Source of the DNA: Victivallales bacterium
Lineage (GTDB): Bacteria; Verrucomicrobiota; Lentisphaeria; Oligosphaerales; Oligosphaeraceae
Direction: 5' to 3'
NCBI GenBank assembly: GCA_017554445.1
Contig: JAFZIJ010000196.1
Location: 1-64,000, forward strand
Length of the DNA: 64,000 nucleotides
Part shown: one piece after another, positions 32,372 through 42,800 of the stretch
Position numbering within the stretch: the stretch's first letter is position 1
How the letters are laid out: each line of letters opens with the position of its first letter
Notes under the pieces: generated by a model
Databases searched by the model: none
Seen by the model: only the letters and a program-made list of their open reading frames with translations
What the model was told of the DNA's origin: nothing
Position numbers and translations under genes: made by a program

Positions 32372-33382
32372 TCAATGGGTTAGCTTTTGTGCTTTCAGGA
32401 AGCCCTCTGCTTTCTCGATGGCGCGTTGACGTAAATCCTCTGGAGCGATGATGACGGCGTTTCCTTCGCTTGTGAGAATGAAATTCATCAATCGATACTC
32501 CTGAATATCATGCAACGTGAGGATGACGGAGCCGTCGGGCTGTTCTTCCGCCGCGCCGACGGGCAAGTATTCGCGGCCATATTGGATGGCGAAGCCTGAT
32601 ACTTTCAATTTGACGGTTGGCAGCAGAGGAAAGGAGAAAAGCCGCCCTGCATTCACTTCGGCGATGACTTTCTGGTCGAGTTTGAAGCGATTCGGCAGGT
32701 AGTCGATTTTGCGGATGCGATGGAGGGCGATGACGGTGAAGGGCGGATTCACCTTGTCGAGGCCGCCTTCTTGGAGCAGCCGCGCCTTCAGGTACCAAAC
32801 GTTGTCGTATAACGTAAGAACGTGCGGCTCAATGCGCAACATCTGAATGGTACCGTCCTTCAGACGATGGTAATCGATGTCCAGGCAGTGCTGTTTTCGC
32901 CATGCTTCGAAAACCGTCTGGAAGACATCCGGCCTGACATTGCCGCGGCTGGCTTGCGCAACCAATGCGTTCAAGGCCATGAATTCGTCCGACGAACCGC
33001 GATTCCGATTCCACAATCGGTCTGTGCTACGACGGATGTCTTGCGTTATTTCCGATTGCGGCAGAATGGTTTCCGCAAGATGAGCACCGAGAATGGCGGC
33101 ATCCATTTCGATTTTATCCGCATAGGGGCCTTCGTCCCATTCCCAATTGGGATCGGAGAGATAGTAGCCCCGCTGTTCGGCGTCGTATTCTATTGGCGCA
33201 TTGTATTCTTTTTTTAGGTATGCAACGTCCCGCTGGACGGATTTTTGCGAAATGGCGTAGGCTCCAGCCTCATCCATGAGGCTCATGGCCGCCTGAAGGA
33301 TGGGATGGTTCGGATAGCGATTTTCGCGCATGAGCCGCAGCAGGCAGTTAAGGCGCGTTTGTCTTTGCTTGTTGATGGGCAT
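32372..33382 (-). CDS. WYL-domain transcriptional regulator
   Basis: A 336-residue protein. Residues about 1-85 form a winged helix-turn-helix (QKSVQRDVAYLKKEYNAPIEYD read in parts). Residues about 140-220 hold the WYL domain, with the exact motif WYLKARLL. WYL domains bind small ligands or nucleic acid and switch the DNA-binding part. I chose the ATG at 33382, preceded by AAAGGAGGAACC, over the upstream frame that begins at 33433. It is divergent from the DUF4838 gene. A good promoter for it lies at 33405-33433. It probably controls one or both flanking genes. Confidence 0.88.
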   Translation of the reverse strand: MPINKQRQTRLNCLLRLMRENRYPNHPILQAAMSLMDEAGAYAISQKSVQRDVAYLKKEYNAPIEYDAEQRGYYLSDPNWEWDEGPYADKIEMDAAILGAHLAETILPQSEITQDIRRSTDRLWNRNRGSSDEFMALNALVAQASRGNVRPDVFQTVFEAWRKQHCLDIDYHRLKDGTIQMLRIEPHVLTLYDNVWYLKARLLQEGGLDKVNPPFTVIALHRIRKIDYLPNRFKLDQKVIAEVNAGRLFSFPLLPTVKLKVSGFAIQYGREYLPVGAAEEQPDGSVILTLHDIQEYRLMNFILTSEGNAVIIAPEDLRQRAIEKAEGFLKAQKLTH

Positions 33383-33404
33383 GGTTCCTCCTTTGTCAGC
33401 AAAC

Positions 33405-33433
33405 AATATAGTGGATTCAATGTATTTTGGCAA
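33405..33433 (-). promoter_or_regulatory. sigma-70 promoter of the WYL regulator
   Basis: On the minus strand, TTGCCA (33433-33428) and TATATT (33410-33405) with a 17-bp spacer. Each box matches five of six consensus positions. The -10 box is 22 bp from the start codon. Confidence 0.6.
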
Positions 33434-33528
33434 AAGACAAGAGTTGACATCTGCTTTTCCCTATATAAATTTGCAGGAAGGCGATGTTACGGGAGGAAGA
33501 TTTTCAATCCACTTTCAAGAGGTTCATC

Positions 33529-36522
33529 ATGAGACATTGGACTGGTTTGCTATTGCTTTGCCTGACAGCCACTTCCGTTCAGGCTGATCTTGTATTGGCC
33601 CGTCGTGGCACGGCCGCGGACACGGTGATTGTCCACGCGGTGGACGCCCCTGAATCTATCAAACTGGCTTGCAATGAGATGCAGATGTACATCGAACGCC
33701 AGACCGGCGTGAAACTGCCGATACAGGACGATGGCGGCGCGTTGCCGAAGAAGGCGATTCTTGTCGGCAAGCCGCGTTATCTGGCGGAATTGCCCGGTTG
33801 CCAGTTCCCTGAAATGGCACTGCCGGATGATTCATTCTGCTTGAAGACTGTCGGCGAACGACTGGTCATCTACGGCGGAAAGCGCGGTGGCATGTACGGC
33901 GTGTATGAAATTCTGGAACGCTTCGGCGGTTGCCGTTGGTATTCGTCTTGGTGCGAAGTCGTTCCGACGCTGGACGAATTCAAAGTGGCGTCTGATTTGG
34001 ACGAAAAACAGATTCCCGCTTTTCTCATGCGCGAACCGTTCTGGTATGACATGTTCAATACGGAACAGGCCTATCGCAACAAATGCAACGGCAACCAGAT
34101 GCGGCTTTCAGAAAAAGAAGGCGGCAAGGTGCGTTTCGGAAGCGGTCTGTTCGTCCATACGATGGATCAATTCATTCCTGTCAAGGAATTCTATGATACT
34201 CATCCGGAATACTTTGCGGAAATCGGCGGCACCCGCCGCAACGGCTATGTGCAGCGCTGCCTGACGAATCCGGATGTGTTGAAAATCACGACGGAACGGC
34301 TGTTGGATCGCATCCGCAAGGATCCGACGGCGACGATGTACAGCGTCAGCCAGAACGACGTCTATAACTTCTGCACATGCAAGGAATGCAACGCGATGGC
34401 AGAGAAATACGGCGGCCAGTCCGGCCTGCTGATCTGGTTTGTGAACCAAGTGGCGGAAGCCGTCGAGAAGGAATTTCCGAACGCGTTGGTCGAGACGTTG
34501 GCGTATCAATACACGCGTACGCCGCCTGTGAACATCAAGCCGCGCCACAACGTCGTCCCGCGTCTTTGCACGATTGAATGCGACTTCTCCAAGCCGCTGG
34601 ACGTTTCGAAACATCCACAAAACATTAAGTTCGTGAAAGATATCGAAGGCTGGAGCTCTATGACAGACAAGCTGTTCATCTGGGACTACACGACGGATTT
34701 CGCCAACTATCTCTGTCCGTTCCCGAACTTCGGCTGCCTGCAGGGCAACGTGAAATTCTTCCGCGACAACCATGTCATCGGTTTGATGGAGCAGGGCGCT
34801 TATCAGGGCTATCATGCTGAGTTCGCGGAACTTAGAGGATGGATTCTTGCCAAGCTGTTATGGAATCCGGATCAAGATGTCGCGCCGTTGTACGACGACT
34901 TTTTCAACGGCTATTACGGCAAAGGCGCGCCGTTCATCCGTAAGTATTTTGATGAATTGCAGTCGCTTGTGACGGGCGATGACAAGATTTTGAACATCTG
35001 GATCGCGCCGAACGTCGGCTGGATTACGGATGACTTCCTTGATCGTTCTCTGAAGTTGTGGCAAGATGCGGAAGCCGCTGTAAAGGACGATCCTGTCAGG
35101 CTTTACAACGTCCGTAAGAGCTCCATTCCAGTTTTCTTCGCGCTGTATCAGCGGATGCCGCATGACAAGCCTGAATACAAATGGTCGGACACGGAAGTCA
35201 GCCCATTGCTAACGCCGAAGGCTGCCTATATTTGCAAGGAATTGGTGGCGCGTTATGACGAAGCGGATCCGAAAGGCGTCAAGCGGAACATTTATATTCG
35301 CGAAGGCGGCAATGCGCAGTATCAGGAATGGATAAAATTTGCGAAAACGGCTCCTGTCGTCACGATAAACGGTCGCGGATGCAAGGCGGGAATCGCGCCG
35401 AAGTTAAACGCGCAGGTCGGTTTCTTCCGTAATGCGGAAGGCGTTGACTTGCTGGATGCAACAGCAGGCGGCTTCTGCTTCTCTAACAATTTGGGTGGTG
35501 CATTTTCAGACGTCGCCGCCATGGAATATGAGATCAAGACAGAAGGCGATGACCAACTAATCGTGAGCACTGGGAAAGATGGATTGGAATATACTCAGTC
35601 CATCGGTTTTTGGGGAATTGACAATCTGATTTGCGTCACGGGAATCAAAAATACGTCAAAGAAAGTCCAGAAGATCCGTCCATTCGCGTCGTTGGCGTTG
35701 GCAATCAATGCAAGTCCGTATTTCACTTGGTGGCTGGATAGTGGTCATGGGGATAGCGGTCATGAGAATGTATGTGCCTTGCAATCAGGGACGAAGCTCG
35801 ACTACATGGCGATTGGCGGTGAGGAACTGAAAGGCAAGAAGATATTGACAATTGTCGGGGCAGACGGACAGGGTGTGGTAATTGGGTTGCCGGATGCAAC
35901 GTGTGAACGCATCGCCATTCAATATCATGCCAAGGGGGTGCGTCTGTACTACATCGAACCTGTGGCGGATTTGCCGTTGGAGGGGAATGTGTTACGCCGT
36001 TTCGTTTTGAGACATTTCAAGGGAACCACTGCGACTGACGTCAAGCCTGCAGATGTGAACGCTCCCGCCCGCATCGTCTATGAGGACTGCGAGATTCCGT
36101 TGAACAAGAAGCCGACGTGGGGCGAGACGGTCATTGATGCGGAAGCCATTGACAAATCGGCGCATAAGCTGTCGAACTCGCACTACGAATGGTGCATCCA
36201 GCTGCGGCCGGACATGAATCTTCTGGACGCGTCCAAAACGTATACGGTTCGCGCACGCGTGAAGGTCGTTCCGAAGGAAGGCGCAACAGGCGAGGCCTTC
36301 TGGGCGGGCGTCTACAACACGTCGACGACGGAGTACTACGGCAATCTCAGCGTAAATCTGAAGAATGTCCAGCCGGGCTACCAGTGGTATGTGCTGAGTG
36401 AAAAATGGCCGCCGCATTCGACTGATTACATCTGGATGGGACCGCCGCGTTTCCACAACAATACGTCGCCTGTGGATGCTGTTTATTTGGATCGGATTGA
36501 GATTATTGAGAATAAGAAGTAA
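33529..36522 (+). CDS. exported DUF4838 protein (carbohydrate-active type)
   Basis: A 997-residue exported protein with a signal peptide (about 1-19, ending SVQAD). An alpha-glucuronidase-like N-terminal domain comes first (about 25-140, HAVDAPESIKLACNEMQMYI). The DUF4838 domain follows (about 160-430), with TMYSVSQNDVYNFCTCKECN, EKEFPNALVETLAYQYTR, FIWDYTTDFANY and GLMEQGAYQG (each partly). The rest is beta-rich and ends in a domain like a carbohydrate-binding module (WAGVYNTSTTEYYG). DUF4838 proteins are typical of Lentisphaerae and Bacteroidetes polysaccharide loci, and their exact reaction is not known. I chose the ATG at 33529, start of the signal peptide, with AGAGG upstream. The TAA stop is the start of a 14-nt repeat word. 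Confidence 0.85.
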   Translation: MRHWTGLLLLCLTATSVQADLVLARRGTAADTVIVHAVDAPESIKLACNEMQMYIERQTGVKLPIQDDGGALPKKAILVGKPRYLAELPGCQFPEMALPDDSFCLKTVGERLVIYGGKRGGMYGVYEILERFGGCRWYSSWCEVVPTLDEFKVASDLDEKQIPAFLMREPFWYDMFNTEQAYRNKCNGNQMRLSEKEGGKVRFGSGLFVHTMDQFIPVKEFYDTHPEYFAEIGGTRRNGYVQRCLTNPDVLKITTERLLDRIRKDPTATMYSVSQNDVYNFCTCKECNAMAEKYGGQSGLLIWFVNQVAEAVEKEFPNALVETLAYQYTRTPPVNIKPRHNVVPRLCTIECDFSKPLDVSKHPQNIKFVKDIEGWSSMTDKLFIWDYTTDFANYLCPFPNFGCLQGNVKFFRDNHVIGLMEQGAYQGYHAEFAELRGWILAKLLWNPDQDVAPLYDDFFNGYYGKGAPFIRKYFDELQSLVTGDDKILNIWIAPNVGWITDDFLDRSLKLWQDAEAAVKDDPVRLYNVRKSSIPVFFALYQRMPHDKPEYKWSDTEVSPLLTPKAAYICKELVARYDEADPKGVKRNIYIREGGNAQYQEWIKFAKTAPVVTINGRGCKAGIAPKLNAQVGFFRNAEGVDLLDATAGGFCFSNNLGGAFSDVAAMEYEIKTEGDDQLIVSTGKDGLEYTQSIGFWGIDNLICVTGIKNTSKKVQKIRPFASLALAINASPYFTWWLDSGHGDSGHENVCALQSGTKLDYMAIGGEELKGKKILTIVGADGQGVVIGLPDATCERIAIQYHAKGVRLYYIEPVADLPLEGNVLRRFVLRHFKGTTATDVKPADVNAPARIVYEDCEIPLNKKPTWGETVIDAEAIDKSAHKLSNSHYEWCIQLRPDMNLLDASKTYTVRARVKVVPKEGATGEAFWAGVYNTSTTEYYGNLSVNLKNVQPGYQWYVLSEKWPPHSTDYIWMGPPRFHNNTSPVDAVYLDRIEIIENKK

Positions 36523-36533
36523 CGACGGCGTCC
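36520..36533 (+). repeat. 14-nt word TAACGACGGCGTCC beginning at a stop codon
   Basis: The first three bases are the stop of the DUF4838 gene. The following CCGCCGTTG completes a hairpin. The same 14 bases start at the stop codons of the gene ending at 49073 and of the minus-strand gene ending at 31322. Confidence 0.9.
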
Positions 36534-36609
36534 CCGCCGTTGCACGCAGACGGGACGCCAGAGCCTATCTCTGTGCAACCCGTCAGCACGATAACAAGGA
36601 AGATGTATC

Positions 36610-37800
36610 ATGAAGAAATTATTGCTTGTTTTCTGCCTGTTGTTTGTATTTGCGGAGGCGCATGTCAGTAACTGGCCGCTCCGTCCCTCCGCGGATTTGC
36701 GTGATGATGCCATGAAGCAAATCAAGGCGTTTACGGAGAACTTCCCACAGGATGTGGCGGTAGCGCGCGCGAAGGAGATTCTGGCGGACGAGACGATGCA
36801 GAAGGACATTCACGCGTGGATGAGACCGACCATGGATCTGGCGTTGGACATCATCGACCGCCATCCTGTCTCCCCTGAAAACGAAGCCATCCGCAAGGCC
36901 GCGCTGATGATTCTTGACTATCCGATCCATGTGAACAACAAGGCGGACGAACCGGACGTCAATGAAAAATGGCAGTCGCTGATTGCGTACTATCAGCAGC
37001 GAGCTCTCAAGAAGCTTGCGGAAACTGTTAAAAACACGAAGGTTCCGGCTGGCAAACTGGCGATCTGGAAAGTCTATAACATGGGCTACATCATCAAGAG
37101 CGAGCATCATTGTATCGCATGGGACATTGTGCGCACCAATGGTTTAGGGCAGCATGTCAATGAATTGAACGAACCGATGGCGGAGCTGTTGAAGCTGATT
37201 GAATGCATGTTCGTCTCCCATTGGCATGGCGACCATTTGCAGATGTGGTGCGCATGGCGCATTCTGAAGGATGGCAAGCCTGTATTCATTCCCGAAATAC
37301 CACCGACGAAGAATGTTCCAGCACCGAACCGTTCAGACAAACGATTCACGTATGTATGGGAAAGCAAGGAGGTTCCTGCGGAAGGTTACAAAGACATCAA
37401 ATTCAAGGTCATACCTGGCCATCAAGTGGAATTATTATGTAGTTTGTTCTCCGTGACAATCGACGGACTGACCATTCTGCAGACAGGGGATAATCAAGAC
37501 AAGACCGTCTTTGATCATTTTGCAGAATTGGGCCGCGTCGATGTACTGATCGGCACTTGCTGGACTTCCATTCCGCGCAACGGATTGGAAGTCGCAAAGT
37601 CCTGCAAGGGAGAAGGTATTGAACGGCCGCAGTTCTATATCACGGGACACGAAAATGAAATGGGACATCCGCCGACCAACCGTGAATCTTTCAAGGAGAG
37701 CTATATGCGGCTTGGCGACCGCAGCAAGCTGCCGATGCCTTCCTTTATTCTAAATGTTGGTGAGGGCATCTGGTATCCGGATGGAAAGGCCATACAGTAG
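36610..37800 (+). CDS. exported metallo-beta-lactamase-fold hydrolase
   Basis: A 396-residue protein with an N-terminal signal peptide (about 1-18, LLLVFCLLFVFAEAH). Residues 19-150 look helical. The metallo-beta-lactamase fold follows, with the metal motif SHWHGDH near residue 204. Later come the partner residues: FKVIPGHQVELLCSLFS (His), LQTGDNQDKTVFDHF (Asp) and YITGHENEMGHP (His). The order fits MBL-fold hydrolases such as the UlaG-like type. The substrate is unknown. It is 87 bp after the DUF4838 gene, and AAGGAAG precedes its ATG. The gene and its neighbours may form a sugar-processing set. Confidence 0.8.
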   Translation: MKKLLLVFCLLFVFAEAHVSNWPLRPSADLRDDAMKQIKAFTENFPQDVAVARAKEILADETMQKDIHAWMRPTMDLALDIIDRHPVSPENEAIRKAALMILDYPIHVNNKADEPDVNEKWQSLIAYYQQRALKKLAETVKNTKVPAGKLAIWKVYNMGYIIKSEHHCIAWDIVRTNGLGQHVNELNEPMAELLKLIECMFVSHWHGDHLQMWCAWRILKDGKPVFIPEIPPTKNVPAPNRSDKRFTYVWESKEVPAEGYKDIKFKVIPGHQVELLCSLFSVTIDGLTILQTGDNQDKTVFDHFAELGRVDVLIGTCWTSIPRNGLEVAKSCKGEGIERPQFYITGHENEMGHPPTNRESFKESYMRLGDRSKLPMPSFILNVGEGIWYPDGKAIQ

Positions 37801-37863
37801 TTTTACGGGACGAAAGGGACGTTTTTTGAAAAGATTGAAAAAAAGAGTGTTATAAGGAAAAAC

Positions 37864-38715
37864 ATGGCTCATTTGACAAAATTCAGCGGAAATTGCCGCT
37901 ATATCGTGACGGACATTGATTACACGTTCATCGGAAGCGACCGAAAGATGATTCAGGCAAATCTGGATGCGATTCGCGATGCGCAGGCGGCAGGCATTGA
38001 AGTCGCTTTCGCGACGGGACGTTGCATGAGCGCCATTCAGGAATGGTGCGAACAGATGAAAATGACGGCTCCACAGGTCGTCGATAATGGCGCGACTGTG
38101 TTTTCGCCTGTGACGAAAAAGGTTCTGGACGCGAAAGTGCATACCGTCGAGGCCTGCCGTTATTGGGCGGAAGGCTTTCATAATGCGGGATTTGAACCAG
38201 TTCTTTGTACGCCGGAGGACTACTATGTCTGCAATCCGGACGACGATGTACGGCATCAGATCGAAGTCCATGACGAACATTACACCGTCTATGATTCATG
38301 GGACAAGATGATGGCGGATCATGGCGCGCGGGCGGTGAAAGTCACAGGAACGACTGGTTACCGTATCGCGGAAATCGAAGCGGTTTGCACACGGTTGATT
38401 GCGGAGGCGAAGCAGCGCGGAATTCCGTTCAGTGCGACCTATACGGAGAAAGGAATTCTGGTCGTGACGGCAGAGAATGTCTCGAAGATAAGCGGCGTGG
38501 AAATGGCGGCGAAGCAATTGGGCATTAGTTTAGCGGATGTCGCGGCCATCGGCGACGGCGATAATGACGCCGATATGCTGGCTGGTTGCGGTCTGGGTAT
38601 TTCGTTGGCCAATGGCACGGATATGGCGAAAGCGGCTTCGACGCATGTCGTCGGCAGTTGTGACGACGCAGGTTTCGCGCAGGCGATTCGGATGATTTTG
38701 GAAAAGCGGTTTTAA
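37864..38715 (+). CDS. HAD superfamily phosphatase (Cof/HAD-IIB type)
   Basis: A 283-residue HAD-superfamily hydrolase of subclass IIB. Motif I is TDIDYTF with Asp18 as nucleophile and Asp20 as the general acid. Motif II is FATGR, motif III includes a lysine in the cap region, and motif IV is IGDGDNDADML. Members dephosphorylate sugar phosphates and similar compounds. The length is usual. AAGG precedes the ATG at 37864, and the gene is 63 bp after the MBL-fold gene on the same strand. Confidence 0.9.
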   Translation: MAHLTKFSGNCRYIVTDIDYTFIGSDRKMIQANLDAIRDAQAAGIEVAFATGRCMSAIQEWCEQMKMTAPQVVDNGATVFSPVTKKVLDAKVHTVEACRYWAEGFHNAGFEPVLCTPEDYYVCNPDDDVRHQIEVHDEHYTVYDSWDKMMADHGARAVKVTGTTGYRIAEIEAVCTRLIAEAKQRGIPFSATYTEKGILVVTAENVSKISGVEMAAKQLGISLADVAAIGDGDNDADMLAGCGLGISLANGTDMAKAASTHVVGSCDDAGFAQAIRMILEKRF

Positions 38716-38869
38716 CCGCGAATGGACACGAATAAACACTAATTCTGTTTACAACAAAGCTAATAATGTTTTGCCGCAGGTCAATATCCGCCGAAGGCGA
38801 CGGTTATGGCAAAAAGTTTTTTATTGGATTTTACTGGATTGGCTGTTATAGAGTAGATTAGCTTTATCA

Positions 38870-38914
38870 CCAGAACTTCCAGAATATCCAGAATATCCAG
38901 AATATCCAGAATAA
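38870..38914. repeat. 9-bp tandem array (CCAGAATAT), five copies
   Basis: Units CCAGAACTT, three CCAGAATAT and CCAGAATAA in a 248-bp spacer between the HAD gene and the IscA-like gene. It is the same family as the arrays at 21500 and 21608. Degenerate 7-bp units (TTAAGCC, ATAGGCC, ATAAGCA) follow at about 38920-38941, close to the stop codon at 38964. Confidence 0.85.
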
Positions 38915-38963
38915 CAACGTGTTAAGCCATAGGCCATAAGCATCAACAAGCATAGCTTGTTGA

Positions 38964-39278
38964 TTAATGCTGGTTGCAGTTCGGGCAGCCGCCTTCGCGG
39001 TGCGGCCATGTCAGATGAAGGCCTTTGGAAAAAAGGCCTGTCTCATAGTCGAGTGTGGCGGTTTCGAAGACGGTTTCGTATTCAGGGGGGATGAAAAACG
39101 TGATGAAATCCGTCTTGTATTCCAGAAAGCCATCTGGTTTCTGGAATACAGGTTTTAACAACGGGATGGAGTTTCGGCAGGAGCCGACCGAGCCATCGAA
39201 GCGGATGCCGACAGGGCTTCCACCCATTCGCTCCAGAAGTTTTTTCAAATGGGTTGTGGCTGAATCGGTGATTTTCAT
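38964..39278 (-). CDS. small HesB/IscA-like protein
   Basis: A 104-residue protein beginning KITDSATTHLKKLLERMG, which matches the opening of A-type iron-sulfur carriers (HesB/IscA). It has a cysteine at the middle (GSCRNSIPLL) and a terminal GGCPNCNQH. The usual three-cysteine pattern CGCG is altered to CPNC, so cluster binding may differ, and a role in iron-sulfur delivery is not proven. No ribosome-binding site is seen before the ATG at 39278. It diverges from the release-factor gene. Confidence 0.5.
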   Translation of the reverse strand: MKITDSATTHLKKLLERMGGSPVGIRFDGSVGSCRNSIPLLKPVFQKPDGFLEYKTDFITFFIPPEYETVFETATLDYETGLFSKGLHLTWPHREGGCPNCNQH

Positions 39279-39371
39279 GGTATATTTGAAAATAACGTTG
39301 GCTTAATGTTGATTATGTGCTATGTTAGGAGAAAGTAGGATTTATAGGATCTCATCACCAAGGAGAGACGT

Positions 39372-39806
39372 ATGGAAAATGGCATGCTTCGCATCGGAGA
39401 CATGCTTTCCATTCCGGAAAGTGAAATCGAATATGAATACTGCCGCAGTTCGGGCCCAGGGGGGCAGCATGTGAACACGACGGACAGCGCGGTGCATCTG
39501 CGTTTTGACGTCATCCATTCACCGTCGCTACCGGAAGATGTCCGCATCCGGTTGCTCGGCCTGTGCGGCAACCAAGTGAACGAAGATGGCGTATTGGATT
39601 TGTTTTCGCAGAAGTATCGTCGCCAGCAACGGAACAAATTCGATGTACGCGAGAAGCTTATCATGCTGTTGCTGCGTGCCGCCACGCCGCCACGTCCCCG
39701 TGTGAAGACGAAACCGACCAAGGCCAGCATCGAGCGTCGTCTTCAGGAGAAGGCACGTCATTCCGAACGGAAGGCGAACCGCAGAAATCTTGGCGATGAT
39801 TATTGA
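39372..39806 (+). CDS. ArfB/YaeJ-like release-factor-domain protein
   Basis: A 144-residue protein with a single class-I release factor domain. The peptidyl-tRNA hydrolysis motif GGQ appears in SGPGGQHVNTTDSAVHLRF (residues about 28-46). It lacks the codon-recognition domain of RF1/RF2. The C-terminal tail is basic (about 110-144, with ERRLQEKARHSERKANRR), as in ArfB, whose tail enters the empty mRNA channel of a stalled ribosome. It therefore probably rescues ribosomes stalled without a stop codon. GGAGAG precedes the ATG. Its last 7 bp overlap the end of the convergent large gene. Confidence 0.85.
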   Translation: MENGMLRIGDMLSIPESEIEYEYCRSSGPGGQHVNTTDSAVHLRFDVIHSPSLPEDVRIRLLGLCGNQVNEDGVLDLFSQKYRRQQRNKFDVREKLIMLLLRAATPPRPRVKTKPTKASIERRLQEKARHSERKANRRNLGDDY

Positions 39807-42800
39807 GCGTTTTTCTCCAATGCCTTCAGCTGTGGCGTGATGGCTTGCGTCCAGTTTTCGATCTGGTCGCCGCAAACATTGCAGTTCAGCTGATGCAAAT
39901 CGTTGAAGAAGAAGGGCATGCCCTTCTCATCCGTGAACCGTGCAAAGAAGCCGTAGTTGAGCTTGTCATCCGAGATGATGAATTTCAGGGTAATGTCGCC
40001 TTCCGGTATGTCGAGCACGACGGTTTCCTGGTCTCGTCTCGCAATATGCTGTGAGCTTGGGCCGAAGACTTTCTGTCCATTCAGTTCGACTATGAGCGTG
40101 TGGTCGAAGCCCAGATGGAGCGTAAGTTTCTGCGGAAAATAGTTGTGGAATTGCGTTGTCGCCTCAACTGTGCAGTTGTCAATCCCGTCGAAGGCATAAT
40201 CGATATCAACGAAGCCATTTGGATCAGCCACGACCGCCAATGGCCCCTTGCCTTTGTCTGAAGGAACTCCCTTCACAAACGTCGCGTTCCAATTGCGAAG
40301 GAACGAGATGTCGAAGGACGTCTGCCAGAGAATCTTGTTGAGTTCGGCCAATTGCGCTTTGCGTGGTTCGTAATGATTGCATTCCAAGTCTATCTCGTAG
40401 TCTTTTTTCAACGCTTGGAGAACCATGCTCTGAATCCGTCTGCACGGATAAAGCGCTGTAGTTTCCAATGTTTTGCGGAAGGGCTCAAATTTCGTGCCTT
40501 GTGAGAGATGGAGCATGATATTGTTGATGAGCACGGCCGTCTGGACTCTGCGTTCCTCATCGGTCATCGACATTTGCTGTTTTCTGATCTGCTTGGCGTA
40601 CACGGAGTTAGGAGCGTAGATGGAGGAAAGCCTTATGATACCGAACACATCCGGACGGACCGTCTTGAGTTTGCTTTGATAGCACATGGCAAGTTCGTGG
40701 TGTGTAGCGCGCATGATTTGTTCGAGGGTCGGGAAACCTTCGGGGGAGACGTCATTGAACGGTTCGGGCCATGGCGGCATCCGGAGCACCTGTCCGCGGT
40801 CTTCTGGGGCGCGTTGGATATTCTCTCCGTTCAATTCAAGGACATCTAGAAGTAACGGGATGCCAAGATCTTCAAGGTAAGCATCCTTGAAGGGGCTCAG
40901 CTCTTGCTTCGCATGGAAGAACTCCAGAATGGGATCTCCTGGAAACTTGTCGCGCAGTACTTTTGTCAACTCATGATGCGGTTTGGTTCGACTGAGTTTC
41001 AGATGGTTGATGGCATAGTCCTCATAGAAATGAAGCAGGTCCAACCCGTCGAGTTTCGATTCCGTTTTTTCATAACGTTGTTTCAAAATCTCAAAGCACT
41101 GGTTGAATTTTCCGTATTTATAGCAGAGAAGCGCGAGGGCGAGCGACGTGGAGTTGAAATTTTGTCTATTGGCTTGCTTGTCCGTTTGGGAATCTTCAGA
41201 GCCGTCTGTTTCGATTGTGACGAGAATCTTGTGATAGAGATCCGCCGCTTTTGCATAGACCTCTTCTGGATAATAAGTAATGAATGTGTCCGGGGAGAAT
41301 GCCGGCGTTCTGGCGAGCAAATGTGACGGAACATTTTTAAGAAGCTTTTCAAGCTTTTCCGGAACGAGCAGGGCGAACTGGTCGGCCGCCATGCGCAACA
41401 GCTTCAAGTCATTGTCATATTCACCATCCGCCAGCAGGAATTCGACGGCCGCATGTTCGGGGTAGTTCATTTCGGCATATCGGCGTGCGTATTCCAGATG
41501 CTGTTGCCTCACCTTCTTCTCTATATCAAGCTGTTCGTCTTCCGGCAAGTCGTTTTGTTCCATCTTGGGAGTGATTCGCGGATAGAAGAAGATTTTGCTG
41601 ATATGGTATGATTTCGTTTCTTTTGAGCCGAACATGCCGAAAAGGATGTTTGTTTCGCTCGACATGTCTTCGTTTTCCGTTTTGGAATAAAATGGCGAAA
41701 ATCTCAATTTCGTTTTCCATGAACGTTTTTCCTTGCCGAACAAGCCGAGAAAAGCGGATTTTGTTCCGAACATAAGCGGGTCATGGTTCTTGGTGGTGGC
41801 GATTCCAGACAGAATGAACTGTTTCTGGATACCGTCTGCCAGATTGTTGTAGTAAATCAAGCCGGCGCCAACCGTTGTTTTGCTGGCGTAACTCTTGATT
41901 ATGGGTTGCTTTTCCGTTTGGTCATTATCGTCCCCCTGTTTGGGCTCATCTTCGTCTTGATTGCCGTTGTTGGCGGGAATATCAGCAACGTTGGCTTCAG
42001 GAGCATTGTCGTCGTCAGGCTCCGTCGTATTGTCGAAGGATATGCTGGTCCGGCTGGAGTAGAACGGGAATAGCCAGTGATTCGAGATGAGAGAGATTGG
42101 ATCGTTGTCTGGCAGACTGGTTTGCTGGTGGAGGTTTTTGAAGAGAGGAACCCAACGATGCGGGGAGGCGAAAGCACGGCTGTCGCTGATGTATCCGTTC
42201 TCAACAGGGACGGTGTTGTGGTCGTAGGAGAGCGGTGGAAGGGATGCCGTCACACGCGTATGGCCGGGTTTGACAGTCTTGGCATAGAACGGGATGGCGT
42301 GCCAATAGGAGGACTGCGGCGCGTCATTGTTTCCAGGCGTCGTATCGGATGATCTGTAATATAGGTAAGCTGCGGCGAAATCGCGTTTTTCAACGGTTCC
42401 GTCTTCTTTTTCGCTTGTTTTGAAGCGTGCAATTGCAAGTGGAATGGTGGTTGCACGGGTGGTTGTATCGTCCGTTGGCATGGATTGGGATTTTCCATAG
42501 AATGGGAAGAGCATCCAGAAAGCGGAGTTCAGATTGTATTTGGAATACCAGAATGGGAGGAGGAAGGAGACTTTTCGCGTGTAGTCCAGCGGGTCTTCGT
42601 CTTCATAGATGGTAACGGGATATTTTTCAGAGTCGAACTTTGACTGAAGCGGGATCTGCCTTTCGAAATTGCCGGCCAGCAGGGCGAACCACCAGTTGCG
42701 ATGGGCGTGCTCTTCGTCTGACATGTAGGCCAATGGGAAGAGGGTAGCCATTCGCCCGATGGATTTCCCAATGCGTTTGGAAGTATGGTAGTATGGGAAC